This document shows, in pieces, positions 33,021 to 43,889 of a stretch of DNA of 64,000 bases. The position numbers and the translations under genes were made by a program. How positions within the stretch are numbered: the stretch's first letter is position 1; the number at the start of each line of letters is the position of its first letter. Source of the DNA: Eonycteris spelaea (Eukaryota; Chordata; Mammalia; Chiroptera; Pteropodidae); NCBI GenBank assembly GCA_003508835.1, contig PUFA01000165.1:248001-312000 (forward strand). Reading direction: 5' to 3'. The notes below the pieces were generated by a model that saw nothing but the letters and a program-made list of their open reading frames with translations, did not search any database and had not been told where the DNA came from.

Positions 33021-34019
33021 TGTAGCATGGGCATCCATCAGAGAAGACAATGGCTATCTCCCTAGAATGGATGGGTCCACTGCTGTGCCAGGCATCAACC
33101 CTCTCACTGCTGGATCATGGGAAGGTCTAGAGTCCTGGGAGTAGGGTCAGGGCAGGTGAGGTGGCATGCCTGGCACTTAAAGGGCAACTTTTATCAACCA
33201 GACTGGAAATAGTTTAATTTTTAATTACCTTTGCTGGTACTTCAGGGATCATTATCAATAGTGTTTATTCTACTCCTCTGAGGGTGTAATTGGACATATG
33301 GTTGGAGGTAAGCCTGGACTGAGGCATATGTTTGGTGGGTAGAGTTAGGAGGCTTCACTTCCCAGCCAATATTTCTATTTGCATTTGGAGTTTTGTTGTG
33401 CCTGGAGGGTGAACTGGGCCACATACCCCTTTGTCTTTTCTTTCTTTCTTTTTTTATTAACAATTTTTCCCCCAAGGGACCAACAATCTTCCTGGGAGAA
33501 AAGAACCTAGGATTCTGGCCATCACTTTGGTATTCAAAGATAAAAACAACCTCACCTTTTGGGCTCAGCTGGTTTCAATCAAGGCCAGACATCCAGCACC
33601 CAGGCCTAGTGGACTTGAGGCAAGGGTTCCTTTTGAACATGTTTCCATAAACTAGAGCCCTCCTGATCAAGCTATCCTAGCTGAGTGCTGGGTACTCCAT
33701 TGAGCAAGGGAATACATGAAAAATTTAAAAACTCTATCACTTTGAGGCTCAGCAGTATTGTTGTAGGGCCCTTCTCAACCATGGAGCCTTCACACTCCTC
33801 CTCTGAAGAGACAGGGAGGTCTCTTCAGATGTGGGGTCATGGAAGCAAATGCAGATCTCACACAACACAATCAGATGTGGGAGGGGCAGAGCAAGACATA
33901 GAAGCATTGTGCTTCCCTGGCCAAGAGCCTATAGTAGCAGCTGCAGGGTCCAGTCTCAAGGACTCGACTTCTCCATCTCTAACAGGTGGCAAAGATGCTC
34001 AAGACTCATTTGACAAGTA
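33021..34019. other. Unassigned sequence
   Basis: A 111-codon frame (33685-34020, plus) carries no domain signature. No named repeat. Overlapping minus-strand frame at 33475-33242. Confidence 0.45.
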
Positions 34020-34250
34020 GTTTAACTTAGTGGTTAGGACTGCAGAATTCTGAAGCTAGACGGCTTGTGTTTGCATCCCATCTCTACCCACTTATTAGCT
34101 GCATGACTTTGAACAAGTGACATAACCTCTCTATGATTCAATTTTCTCATTCATAAAGTCGAGGACACAGAATACCTATTTTACAGAACTGTTATAAGGA
34201 TGAAATTAACATGTAAAATTGTACATAACTCATTGTTATGATTAATTGCT
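34020..34250 (-). repeat. MIR SINE
   Basis: Antisense MIR from agtggttaggactgcagaat (34029) through tgactttgaacaagtgacat (34105) to taaggatgaaattaacatg (34195). Confidence 0.85.
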
Positions 34251-34365
34251 GACTCACACATGCATCCCTGGGTGGTCTTAAAAATGCAGCATTTGGGAAG
34301 AGGAACCTTGGGAAAACTGGAAATTCTATTAATTTAGAAGGTATGGCCTTGAGCTACTGTGTTTT

Positions 34366-34548
34366 AAGCAAGTAATTTTCAAACTTGAGAGTGTATTAGA
34401 ATCACCCAAAGGTTTGTTAAAACACAGATTACTGGGCCCCACCCCAGGAGATCTAGGCTGGTGCTAAGAATCTATATTTCTCACAAGCTCTTTGGTGATG
34501 CCCATGCTGGGGGTCCATAGACTACATTTGGAACTGCTCTGGTTTTGT
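34366..34548 (+). mobile_element. MER5-like hAT-Charlie MITE
   Basis: taattttcaaacttgagagt (34372), ttgttaaaacacagattact (34413) and gggccccaccccaggag (34434), ending ctacatttggaactgctctg. Confidence 0.8.
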
Positions 34549-34609
34549 AATTGTTGTAAGTACACTTCATTGATTCTCCCAGTTGTTCACATGCTGGTTA
34601 CTCCTCTCT

Positions 34610-34765
34610 TTTTACTAAAGTGAAATCTTACCTGACATTTTATAACCAGACTGTAAACTTGACAGGGGAAGGGGCCATGACCTTACTCCCCAGTGTATGT
34701 ATATGCAGTATCTGACACATAGGAGGTGTCCAATAAATATCTGTTGAAGGCAGGAAAGAAACAGG
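34610..34765 (+). mobile_element. L2 3' end
   Basis: ctgtaaacttgacaggggaa (34651) then tctgacacataggaggtgtc (34711) and caataaatatctgttgaagg: the L2 terminal block. Confidence 0.75.
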
Positions 34766-35399
34766 CTTTTTGCGCTGAACAATATTTTTGTATACATTTT
34801 TCCTGTTAATATTCGTCCACAACATTGATTGGTTGCACAGCTTTCCCTTGCATGGATGTGAGAGAACTTGAGCTTGCTGGAACAAAAACGGGCAACGTGT
34901 TCTAAGAGGCAGAGTGCAGCAGTGACTAGAACCGGGGACTGCAGGAGGCCGAGAATCCACTGAATGAGCTTTCCCATTGTCTCTCCTCTGAACCTTCCCG
35001 TGACCACTATGTTCTCTTGTCTTGCCTGTTGCTACAATTCCGTCCACATGACACCCAGGATGGCTGCCTATATCTCCCAGTTCTCTTTTTACTGATCCTG
35101 CAGTGTTTTGAGTCCGTCCGTCTTGCCGTTATTCTTACTCCTCACAACCCGAGCTGGGCCTCTGATTGGCCCTTATGGTGTCAGGTGTTTACTCCTTGTC
35201 CAATCAGGGAGAAGAGCCACATTGTTCAAATATGGCTGCCAAGTGCTCCTGTAGTGAGGGGTACAGAGGAAATGGGTCACGGTGCTCCTCAAGTGATTTG
35301 TTTGAAATGCTTTGCATTTCCATTTCTATCTGTTGACCAGGATTTGGTTTCTGTGGACTTTGCTGGGCTCAGAGCAGGGATTTGAGTGACCTAACCCCA
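34766..35399. other. Unassigned sequence, possible old repeat at 35100-35230
   Basis: Two opposed CCAAT-like words (ctgattggcc near 35162, tgtccaatcagg near 35198) give a repeat-like texture. The minus-strand frames at 35007-34615 and 35047-34640 (130 and 135 codons) overlap each other in different frames and have no domain. Confidence 0.4.
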
Positions 35400-35760
35400 T
35401 CTCCATCCATTAGCAATAATGGCCCATGGCAGTATCATGGGTTTGTCTGATGTCTTTGAACATTTAATCCACAAAACGTGATTTTGAAGGAGGCAAGAAG
35501 TTTCACCAAATGAGGCCTGTTTAGCACCAGCAAGTCTGTTCATGATCTGAAATGCAGCTGAAAAAATAAATATAATTAAAAAGATAACTCAAGCCAGTGT
35601 TCCTGGAGACTGTTTTACATGGGCACATAATGAATGCTAAGCTCAGTGCCAAAAAGCAAAATAAATTCCTGGAGATGGTCTGTTTCCTGCCTGCAATACA
35701 TTTGCTTGTTCCAAACAAATATATTTGTCAATATAACACAATTAGGAAGGCTGAGCCAAT
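35400..35760. other. Candidate conserved non-coding block
   Basis: Repeat-free by eye and AT-rich, with an E-box (cagctg, 35552), homeobox-like taattaaa (35573), and MEF2/forkhead-like runs. No coding frame stands out. Inference only. Confidence 0.28.
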
Positions 35761-36005
35761 CAGACCATCAAATATCCAGAGAAGTAGAATGTGACTTCCA
35801 TACACCCTGCTAGATGGAGCCAAGGCCTGCGCATGTTATGACCAAATCGATTATGGCCTGGGCAAGCCTTGCATTCCTCACAAGGATAAGCTTTCTCATC
35901 GTTCCTGGTTACTAAGAAAGTTCAACCTCTTTTTTTCTTCTTTCTCAATGTTACTCATAACTCTTGAGGCAGCCTTCTCCCAATCTTTTAGGTTAATATA
36001 CTTCA

Positions 36006-36038
36006 TGTGTGTGTGTGTGCGTGGTGCGTGCGTGTGCA
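36006..36038. repeat. Short GT/GC alternating repeat
   Basis: tgtgtgtgtgtgcgtggtgc followed by gtgcgtgtgc, an alternating purine-pyrimidine stretch. Confidence 0.85.
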
Positions 36039-36099
36039 CCAATGGCTAGAAACAACTGCTGGCATACACAGTGTTTGGAATAAGGGCCTGCCAAAATGG

Positions 36100-36320
36100 G
36101 ACTAGTTATGATGATCGCTATCATTTATAACATAGATGTCAGGCTTTTGACACTCACAGTTGCTCCTGATCTTCATAATGACCCTGAGATAGGCTTTACT
36201 AGTTCCATTTTATAGATGAGAAAACAGGCTCAGAGAGGCCCAATGGTTTATCCAAGACCACACAGCTATTAAGTGGCTGAGCTGAGATTCAAACTCTGGT
36301 CTCTCTGATGCCAGAACTTG
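36100..36320 (+). repeat. MIR SINE
   Basis: Sense MIR: ttccattttatagatgagaa (36204), ccaagaccacacagctatta (36252), gagattcaaactctggtctc (36284). Confidence 0.85.
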
Positions 36321-36324
36321 TATT

Positions 36325-36925
36325 AGGACTATTGATGTCAGGAGACACAGAATCCAGCTCAATTTGGCTTTAAACAATAAAGGGATTAAATGGCCTTTGT
36401 GAATTGATAGCTCAGAAGTGAGCTTCAGGCTAAGGCTTAATTCAGCCATTCCAATGATGTTTGTAAAACCTTGGTTTCTCTCTGTTCTGCCTACCTTCAT
36501 TCTTAGGCTCCATACCACTGAGTTTACAGTCCACTCTTCTGAGCTCTCCCCTTGTAAAAGAAATAGCTGTAACAGCTATATCCTTTAAATCCTCAAGCCA
36601 CATCAGCCTGGGGATGAAAGAACGCCCCTTCTGGGTGTTCCCATGGAAGAGAGAAACATCTACTCTCAAATTCTTGGTATCCCATTTACTCGGCTTGAGT
36701 TTGGTGCCCATTCTCTGAACCATCACACCTAGCAGAGGGGGATACCACATGCTGATTGCCGTAGGCTGTAGCTACATACAAGCTACATTACTAAGCAGGA
36801 GAAGGGACCTTAAATCCTAGAACAGACCTGGGTGCTATGATCAGAATAGGAGAATGGCTACATAGTTAACCAAGTGGCACAAGCACTGAACAATCAGAAC
36901 TGATGCTGGTCTCGAAGATCCATTA
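36325..36925. other. Unassigned sequence
   Basis: Text near 36320-36420 (tcaggagacacagaatccag then ggctttaaacaataaaggg) looks repeat-derived but I cannot name it. Frames at 36518-36210 and 36750-36442 (minus, 102 codons each) lack signatures. Confidence 0.4.
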
Positions 36926-36929
36926 ACCA

Positions 36930-37078
36930 TTTGCTACTCAAAATTTGGGAGCCTATTGGAAACGCAGAATCTCAGGACTTACCCCTGATATACTGAATCA
37001 GAATCTGCATTATTAAAAACAAGATCTTTAAACCTTTAACAAAGCTTAGCAAATTTAAGAAGCACTAATTTAGCAGCT
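36930..37078 (+). mobile_element. MER5-like hAT MITE
   Basis: tttgctactcaaaatttggg (36931), ctgaatcagaatctgcatta (36994) and ttaagaagcactaattta end. Confidence 0.65.
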
Positions 37079-37124
37079 CGGTACATCAAGAAAGATAGGG
37101 TTTTTTTCATCAGACAAATAAGGT

Positions 37125-37262
37125 TCTGATCCACATTTCATCACTTACTAGCTGGGTGATGATGCTGGTCATGGAGTGATACCATCACCCTCACAAAATT
37201 GTGGAGAGGAGTAAGGAAATAACTTCTGTAGAGTGCCTAGCATGTGGTAAATGAGAAATCAA
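37125..37262 (-). repeat. MIR fragment
   Basis: Antisense MIR: tcatcacttactagctgggt (37138), tagagtgcctagcatgtggt (37230). Confidence 0.6.
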
Positions 37263-37289
37263 CACAGCTCCCTTCTCCCCATCCCAAAT

Positions 37290-37362
37290 GTTAATAAGTG
37301 GGGAAACTGACCCAGAGAAGTCTCAGCTTGCCCAAGACACAAAACTGGGCCTCTGATGCTAT
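37290..37362 (+). repeat. MIR fragment
   Basis: Sense core end: aagtggggaaactgacccag (37295) then cagcttgcccaagacacaa. Confidence 0.55.
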
Positions 37363-37377
37363 GAGTGTTCTTTGCTC

Positions 37378-37562
37378 TCCTCAGTGCACTAGAGATTTTT
37401 AACCCTGCCTACACATTAGAGCCACTTAGGGAGTTGAAAAACTCTCCATGCTTAGGCATTACCACAAATCAACTCAGTCAGAATCTCTTGGGGAGACTCA
37501 AACATCAGTACTTTTTAATTCCTATGGGTAGCCAAGGTAGAGAACCAATGCCTCCCACTTTC
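37378..37562 (+). mobile_element. MER5-like hAT MITE
   Basis: aacattagagccacttaggg-type block (37410-37431), cagtcagaatctcttgggga (37476), and ggtagccaaggtagagaacc end (37527). Confidence 0.8.
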
Positions 37563-37824
37563 CATCCTTGTGCATTAATCCAGTTATAAGAAGGCTCAGC
37601 TTTGAAGCTTTTGGGCAACTGGCTGCAGAGCCATTGAAGGGAGACAGTTCCTGCCTTTAGACACCGAGTGTGTGATCTGGCTCCACTCTTCAAGAGAACT
37701 TGGAGGAATTTGTGCTGGCTGGTTTTTGTTTGCACATGCAGCGACTGCTCAGCTTTTGAGCCTGGAAGCCAATGGGCTTGATCCCAGGGAATCAGTGGGG
37801 CAGGTGGGGAGTGAGAAGGGAATA

Positions 37825-38335
37825 GACCAGAAATTCTGAACTTTTGTGTTATGGACCACTGGCATCTGGTGAAGTCCCAAACCCTCTTCAGAAAAACACT
37901 TTTCTTTACACAATAGGGCTAAGGAAAGGAATTGTTTTAAATACAATTATCAAGATATTAGAAAGAAAAAACTTACAATTTGGAATATATGTGATTCTTA
38001 CTAACATGTTAAATAACAAGATCTAGCAGTGAGATCAATAACTTCCAGAAGTCTGAAATAGTGATGGGAATGCATAGTATTTTGAGGTATCTGCAATAAC
38101 TGTTCTGTGATACAGAAGTATCTGTGATTTCTGTTGGTGACAAAGTCATAGGCGCCTCTCATTCTACTGTGAGTTCTTGCCTACACTTAAAATGAAGGAA
38201 AATGCTGAATTTTGGTTAGAGTTTTTTTGAAAATAATGACCTAATTTTTCCATCCAAGTCTATCTACAAACCTTCTGAATCCTATGCACAGGCTCCTTGG
38301 TTCCATGGCCCAGATTAAGGGCCCTCGGAACAGAG
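37825..38335 (+). mobile_element. hAT-type DNA transposon, non-autonomous (Arthur/Charlie-like)
   Basis: attctgaacttttgtgttat (37832) and ggaccactggcatctggtga (37853) open the element. aaataacaagatctagcagt (38010) and cagaagtatctgtgatttct (38113) lie in the body. ctccttggttccatggccca (38292) closes it with text complementary to the start. No transposase frame remains. Confidence 0.7.
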
Positions 38336-38534
38336 AGAAACAGGCTGAGGGCAAATCACTGGCTGTAGCACCGCTATAGAAGGTGGGTGCCCCACGGGCA
38401 CCATATAAATGTCTCCATAAGAACATCCAATCTGTTTTCCTGCTGGGTTCTGAATGCTGAAGCCCCTGAAAAAAAAGATGTATGTCCTGGAGTTAGAGTT
38501 GGCTAGGAAAGGGACTCAGAGCTTCAGAGTGGAG

Positions 38535-38865
38535 CATGCCAAGATTCTCATCCCAGTTCTCCTCTTCACTGTCTGTGACCCAGACATGAAGCTGAACTGC
38601 TTTAGACCTCATTTTTTAAATCTATAAAATGGGGGTCCTATACTCACTTCAAGAGTGTCTGTGATGTGCCTCACACAGTAGCAATGAACCTCCTAGTTAA
38701 CTGTGCTGGCTCTGTGATCTGGGACAGGTCCCTAAACTCTCTGAGGCCTCAGTTTCCATACCTGTAAAATAGGCTGCTGTTATTGCCTGCCTTGCTATGA
38801 AGATGCAGTGCCTGGCATCAAGGGACATTTAATAACTTTGACCTTTATGGCCATTAGAGCAGGGC
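38535..38865 (-). repeat. Two adjacent MIR SINEs
   Basis: Two antisense MIR copies lie in tandem. The first has gacctcattttttaaatcta (38605). The second has ctgaggcctcagtttccata (38741) and gcagtgcctggcatcaaggg (38804). Confidence 0.75.
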
Positions 38866-38869
38866 CTGG

Positions 38870-39440
38870 CACACACGCAACTTGCCATACACAGCGGTTG
38901 CAGTTGAAGCCCTCAGACATCCCATGGGACTCTAAGCACAGTGCTTTGAAGCCCGCTTCTTCAGCCAGACTTCTAGGCCCGCTGCCTTGGCTGGACCTTG
39001 TAGGCTGCCAGTTGCACAGGGCAACCCTGGGAGATGTTCTGTAAACTTAACTCCTCAGGCACACCATCCTGTCTCTGAGGTGAGGGCCAGGGCCCAGTAT
39101 GTGGGTAGGGCTGGGGTAGGATAGGGTAGAAATTTGACAAAACCCTTGGGGGAAAGGTGGCAAGCCAATGCAGATGGGCCTTCCTTCCAGTTCTGCTAGC
39201 AGCAGCCCCCACTACATTGAGCTGGATTTCTTAGGACTTGTGACTGTGGCCTTGGCTTCTCCCAGTAACTTGGCCCAGATTCAGCCAGACTTAGGGACAC
39301 CTGGAGCTCTGGCCAGGCCAGACATCAACAGTTGGACTCTGGTTTTCTTAGGAAAGAACTTAGCTGAGGGCATCATCCTTCCAATTTTTCTGACATTCAG
39401 TCTGGAGTCTCTTATTCTCTGTTTCTTTCTTTCAGTGTGT
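38870..39440. other. Unassigned sequence
   Basis: Slightly GC-rich with short frames on both strands and no signature or named repeat. Confidence 0.45.
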
Positions 39441-39712
39441 TTTTTGTGAATGATCCTGTGCCTTACTTCCATTTTTTTTTCTCTCTTGGTCTGTCTACCT
39501 GTCTGGTTTTCTCTGCCTCCCTATGTTCCCCCTATACTCTCTATCCTACTCCTCCCTCCCTTCTTTCTTCCTTCTGTTTCTCTCTCTTTCCATATGTCTG
39601 GTTTTCTCCACCTTTCTATCTTTTTATGTTCCCATCTTTGTTTCTCTCTGTCTCTCTCTCTGTCTCAGTGTCTGCCTCTCTGTTTCTGTCCCTTTTTCTC
39701 TTCATATCCTAC
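39441..39712. repeat. Pyrimidine-rich low-complexity region
   Basis: Long runs of CT, CTGT and CCTT words dominate, giving Leu/Ser/Phe/Cys-rich frames such as 39450-39875 and 39523-39741, which I treat as artefacts. Confidence 0.8.
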
Positions 39713-39887
39713 CCCATGCATACATTTTAATCACCTCATAAACCTCACAGCCCTCTGGTGCACTCATGCCAAATTCCCATTTGACACAGGGACCTGGGGC
39801 ACTTTGAAGGGTAGGTGCATCCTGAGTTTCCATTCATCCCTACTCAGGAGGAACAATGGGATAGAGCTCGTATGATTGAGCCATAAC

Positions 39888-40012
39888 TCTTGGCTATTAG
39901 ACTCCTAGAGAACAAGACTGTCTGAACTACCCTTGAAACACCAGTAACTACTACAAGGCCTGCTACATAGCTGGTGTTAGGTAAATATTTATTTACATGA
40001 ATAAGTGATAGA
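39888..40012 (+). mobile_element. L2 3'-terminal fragment
   Basis: actcctagagaacaagactg (39901), gctacatagctggtgttagg (39962), then taaatatttatttacatgaa. Confidence 0.65.
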
Positions 40013-40214
40013 TTGAAAGAAAGCACTTTATTTTCTATCAAGTAAAATTTACTCATGACAATTTTTGGCTATTAATATCTCTATAGTTTTAGAGACTAAA
40101 TCTGTAGTTAATTTTTTCGACCTCATTTCCTTGTTTAATTCTAATCCTCCTACCATCACCTGACAATGTCATGTTCCAGAATATTCCAGAATATGCTATC
40201 CTGGTTTTGTACTT

Positions 40215-40470
40215 TTGTTCTCCCGTCAAACTGCTATTCATTCTTTACATTTCTTCTTGGGTTCCTGTTCTCCAGGAAACTTTCCTGATTGCTAGACCGG
40301 GTTAGGTTTTTCACTTCTGTTCTGTCAGAGTAAGCCATGTACACACCAGCTTTATCCTCTTCTGTTCACTTGCCCCTCCCCCACTGGATCGTAAACTGCT
40401 TAAGAGAAGGGAATGGGCTTTCCTTACGGTATCCTGGGCCTAGCGCAGGGCCTGATGAGTCTTGAGCATA
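40215..40470 (+). mobile_element. L2 3' end
   Basis: caggaaactttcctgattgc (40274), cactggatcgtaaactgctt (40382) and ctagcgcagggcctgatgag (40440). Confidence 0.7.
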
Positions 40471-40799
40471 GGAATGCATCAAGGAGTTGCTGGGAAGTGA
40501 TCAGTGTCTAAGCTGTAGTCCTCAGCCCTATCTCTAGTTTTCAGCTGTTAAATGACAATTCTGTTTAAGAATGTAAAGACCACACAGAATGAGGGCACTG
40601 GCCAGTTTGGGGAAGCCAGGCTCAGGAACGTCATCAAGCTGTCTTTGCCTGCACAATTCTTACCTGGCCTCCAACTCCACTTTTGATATGTTGGTTCTCA
40701 GTCAGGCAGAGCCTCAGGCAGAGAAATAAGTACCTGTTCAGACCAGTGGTTCCACCCTCAACCCCCTCCCCACCCCCTGCAATATTTTTTCAACCGAAG

Positions 40800-41350
40800 G
40801 AGGTGAAATGAATGAATTACGAGCCGTGTGTGTTCACAGGCATGCGTTCTGTCGCCAAGCTCCGGTTCTTGAAATGTGCAATCCCAATTGCAAATGAAAC
40901 TCTGCCATCCTATCCCTGTGCTCCAGAGGGCTTTCATAACAGCGCCTTTGTGGGCTCTCTTGAATGTCTGCCATGCCAGGGAGGCCGCGCATTCCTCCAG
41001 CGGGCTCACTGGGCTTTGAGGAAATCTGCTGGCAGCGGCCCCACTTTGCAGGAGGTGGGAGGGCATGTCGGAAATGCTGCTCTTAATCGGCCCATCTCCC
41101 CTCAACCCCCAGCAGCCCAGGGAGGAGGCACTGAGATAAAGCCACTAGCAGCAGGCAGGAGATTAAGAGCTGCTGTTTTTATCACTGTTCTTGCAGAGTC
41201 TCATGTAACAGGGGCGTTAGCCAGCTGGGCGGGCTGGGGGCTATGCAGGGGCTGGGGAGAAGAACCGGCGCCACCCAGCCCTCCAGCCCATCATATCCCT
41301 GCCTGGACTGGCTTGTGGGCAGCTGTGACAAGGAGTAAAAGACAAAAATG
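40800..41350. other. GC-rich block, candidate regulatory element
   Basis: A repeat-free, GC-enriched stretch with an octamer-like attgcaaatga (40887), a GATA word (gagataaagc, 41131), and an agagctgctgtttttatcac stretch (41166). It also holds the longest open frame in the window (40812-41351, plus, 179 codons), ending SKRQK, but that frame has no domain and a 115-codon frame runs antisense to it. CpGs are present but not dense enough for an island. I call it non-coding, possibly an enhancer, at low confidence. Confidence 0.35.
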
Positions 41351-41439
41351 ATGCTGGATGGTAGCCTGGAAATGCCAGCTTTGTATAAAGGCTCAAGTGT
41401 GAATGCTTGCTGTTCAGGAGTATTGAGTGTTACTGTGCT

Positions 41440-41665
41440 GATAACAGCCGCTAACGTTCACTGTGTGCTTGCTATATTCCTGTGCTCAACCAAGTATTTT
41501 CGCATATTACCCTAATAAATCCTCACAGGAAGTGCTATAGGTGCTGTTCTGATTCCTATTTTTCAGAGTAGGAAATCGAGCCTCAGAGGGCTCATGAAAG
41601 TGGAGGTGGGATTTGAACTTGAGTCATCTGACTGGAGTACAAGCATTTACCTGCTGTTCCTTCAA
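41440..41665 (+). repeat. MIR SINE
   Basis: Sense MIR: cactgtgtgcttgctatatt (41459), tatttttcagagtaggaaat (41557), gggatttgaacttgagtcat (41608). Confidence 0.85.
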
Positions 41666-41734
41666 GCTGGTGTAGGTGACAACAGACACGACCATTTGGA
41701 GGATAGCACGTGAGAGACTTCAGCCTGACACAGG

Positions 41735-41890
41735 ACTGTGTTTAGCTTCCAACTCTGCAATTTCCCATCTGGGAATCCTTAGGTGGTCCCTTTACATCTC
41801 AGAGCCTCAATTTCCTCATCTGTGACACTGGGATAATCACACCAACTTTTCAGGCTGCTGTTGGGATCAGAGGATATAACATGTATAAAG
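41735..41890 (-). repeat. MIR SINE
   Basis: Antisense MIR: cagagcctcaatttcctcat (41800), ctgtgacactgggataatca (41820). Confidence 0.8.
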
Positions 41891-41894
41891 TGGC

Positions 41895-42360
41895 TGTTAT
41901 GGGTTGAATTGTATGCCCCCTAAGACATGTTGAAGTCCTAACCCCAGAACCTCAGAACCTGACCTTACTTGGAAATAAGGTTATTGCAGATGTAATTAGC
42001 TGAGACCATATGAAGTAGATGAGCCTTTAATCCAGTATGACTGGTGTCCTTGTTACGGGGAGATATTTGGAGACAAAGGCAAACATACACTGAGTGAGGG
42101 AGGACACAGTAAATATGGCCATATGAAGACAGAGGTAGAGCTATGCTGCCAGAAGCCTAGGAATGTGGAGGATTGCTGAAAGCTGCCAGAAGCTGGGAGA
42201 CGCAAGGAAGTGTTCTTCCCGAGAGCCTTCAGAGAGAGCTGGCTCTTCTGACACCTTAATTTTGGACATATAGCTCCAGAACTATGAGAGAATAAATTTC
42301 CATTGTTTTAAGTCATTTGAGTTTTGGTACTTAGTTACAACGGTGACGGAAACTAATACA
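41895..42360 (+). mobile_element. Complete MLT1-type LTR (ERVL-MaLR)
   Basis: Begins tgttatgggttgaattgtat and ends with ggaaactaataca at 42360. Internal blocks include gacatgttgaagtcctaacc (41923), tatgactggtgtccttgtta (42036) and ctatgagagaataaatttcc (42282), the polyadenylation signal region. Flanking 5-mers gtggc (41890-41894) and gtgcc (42361-42365) are a near-perfect target-site duplication. It is a solo LTR with no internal viral genes. Confidence 0.88.
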
Positions 42361-42373
42361 GTGCCTCATCCTA

Positions 42374-42413
42374 ACAGATGCTACAGTGCCTGTACAGATG
42401 CTACAGTGCCTGT
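42374..42413. repeat. Perfect 20-bp tandem duplication
   Basis: Units acagatgctacagtgcctgt at 42374-42393 and 42394-42413, head to tail, 9 bases after the MLT1-like LTR's duplication copy. Confidence 0.95.
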
Positions 42414-42414
42414 T

Positions 42415-43720
42415 CGTCTTCTCCAGACTACCCTGGAAATCAACTGCAGGTTGGTGTACACAGCACAGCTCTTATCTCAATGCCAGTGTCCCTCTGCCTG
42501 TAAGTCTTCTTTGAATGCAGAAGCAAGCCCAGCTGGGCATGGAGCAGCCAAGAATTAATGCCTGGGGGTGCAGCCTGCAGCCAATGAAGGCTGAGTGTCT
42601 AGGGATAAACAGCCCAGCTTCCTCACCCCAGATGGGACAATTCTGAGGTGTGTGCCACTCAGCCTCTCAGAGGCGTCCAGTGGGATTGAGCCCCACTTGC
42701 CCACAGTAGCAACTCAACTATTAATGCACTCTTTATTGGTCTCCTTCCATCCTACTCCTTTTCTTACTCTTCTATGGTGTTTTCTGGGATCAGGTCCTAA
42801 ACAGACTACCTATCCAAAGCCTCATCTCAGCAATTCCTTGGGGAAGACCCAAAAGAAAGACAGACATGAGGTAAGAAGAGACTGGATTGTGGGCTTTATG
42901 ACCACTTCCTCCCCACTCTCCTCACCCTGGGACTCTTCAAATCTTTCCAAAAATTACTAAACAGTGAAATTCATGCAAGTGACAGGATTTCTTGTGAAAT
43001 GAGTGACAGGGCCACGGTCCATGTACAGTCCAAACTAAGCTGGCACAGCAGACTCAGGATTGGAGAAATAAGGCAGGCAATTTGCCAAAATTGTGGAAGG
43101 AGCCTGGAACCACACAGGCTGAGATAAAGGATCTAAGCCAAGTTTACCCAAATCTCAAGGGACAAAGTAGCATGAAGCAGACATTGGTTATTTGTGGCTG
43201 CCCATAACCCAGGAAGCTTCTCCCTACAGTGTGAATAATTTCTCTGATTTTCAGTCCTGCTTTATTAAAATAGAAGGAAGAAGACATACATTGCTAGATT
43301 TCCTTGCATTCTGGAACACGATCTGGAACATTTTGCAAATTCCATGCAGCTATGGGAGCCTAGCATTCAGAACTGAGTGTCCTGATGAAGTAGCCACACT
43401 AAGGGAAGCTACACTAAGGTGAGCATGGTGGCCTAGGGATTCTGCCTCCCGGGGCAGCAGCAGCGGAGCTCCTGGCACTGGTTCTGAGCCCAGGAGCTTC
43501 TGACATTGACAGAAGAGCAGTGTTTTCTCAGGGGATGTCCCCACAATGTGTGGATTTTGTTCCTGCTGTAGCACTTCAGAGTGGCCTCCCATAGCCTTCC
43601 CAGGGATTCTGTGAACCATCTGATCACCTCAGATAAATTCTTTTCAGCTTAAGCAAGCCTGAATGGATTCTGTTATTTGTTTCTAACATCCCTGTCCAAT
43701 ATAGGGCTGAGTGACTTCTG
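42415..43720. other. Unassigned unique sequence
   Basis: No repeat named. A 121-codon plus frame (42595-42960) has no signature. Short frames overlap around 43192-43627 on both strands. Confidence 0.45.
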
Positions 43721-43721
43721 G

Positions 43722-43885
43722 ATTTTAATAATAATAGCTAATCTTTCCTGGGGGTTACTAATAAGGCTTGATGCACCTGATGTGCGTTATTTCAAAAAAT
43801 CATCCCACAGTCATGTAGGACAGAGTAGGGAGCTGATGCAAAACTGTGTAGCAGACTCAGGTCTATATGTGTCCAACACTTGTGT
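43722..43885 (+). repeat. MIR fragment
   Basis: taataataatagctaatctt (43725) and gttatttcaaaaaatcatcc (43786) in MIR order, rather diverged. Confidence 0.5.
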
Positions 43886-43889
43886 TTTT

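Noticed and set aside
35100..35230. CCAAT-like words that could mark a promoter
   Set aside because: Opposed orientation, no CpG island or initiator, and a repeat-like texture.
39450..39875. 141-codon Leu/Phe/Ser-rich frame, membrane-like
   Set aside because: Comes from C/T-rich low-complexity DNA. Hydrophobic composition follows from pyrimidine-rich codons.
40812..41351. 179-codon open frame, the longest in the window
   Set aside because: It has no recognised domain, is overlapped by an antisense frame, and sits in GC-rich DNA where long frames arise by chance. No splice context is evident.
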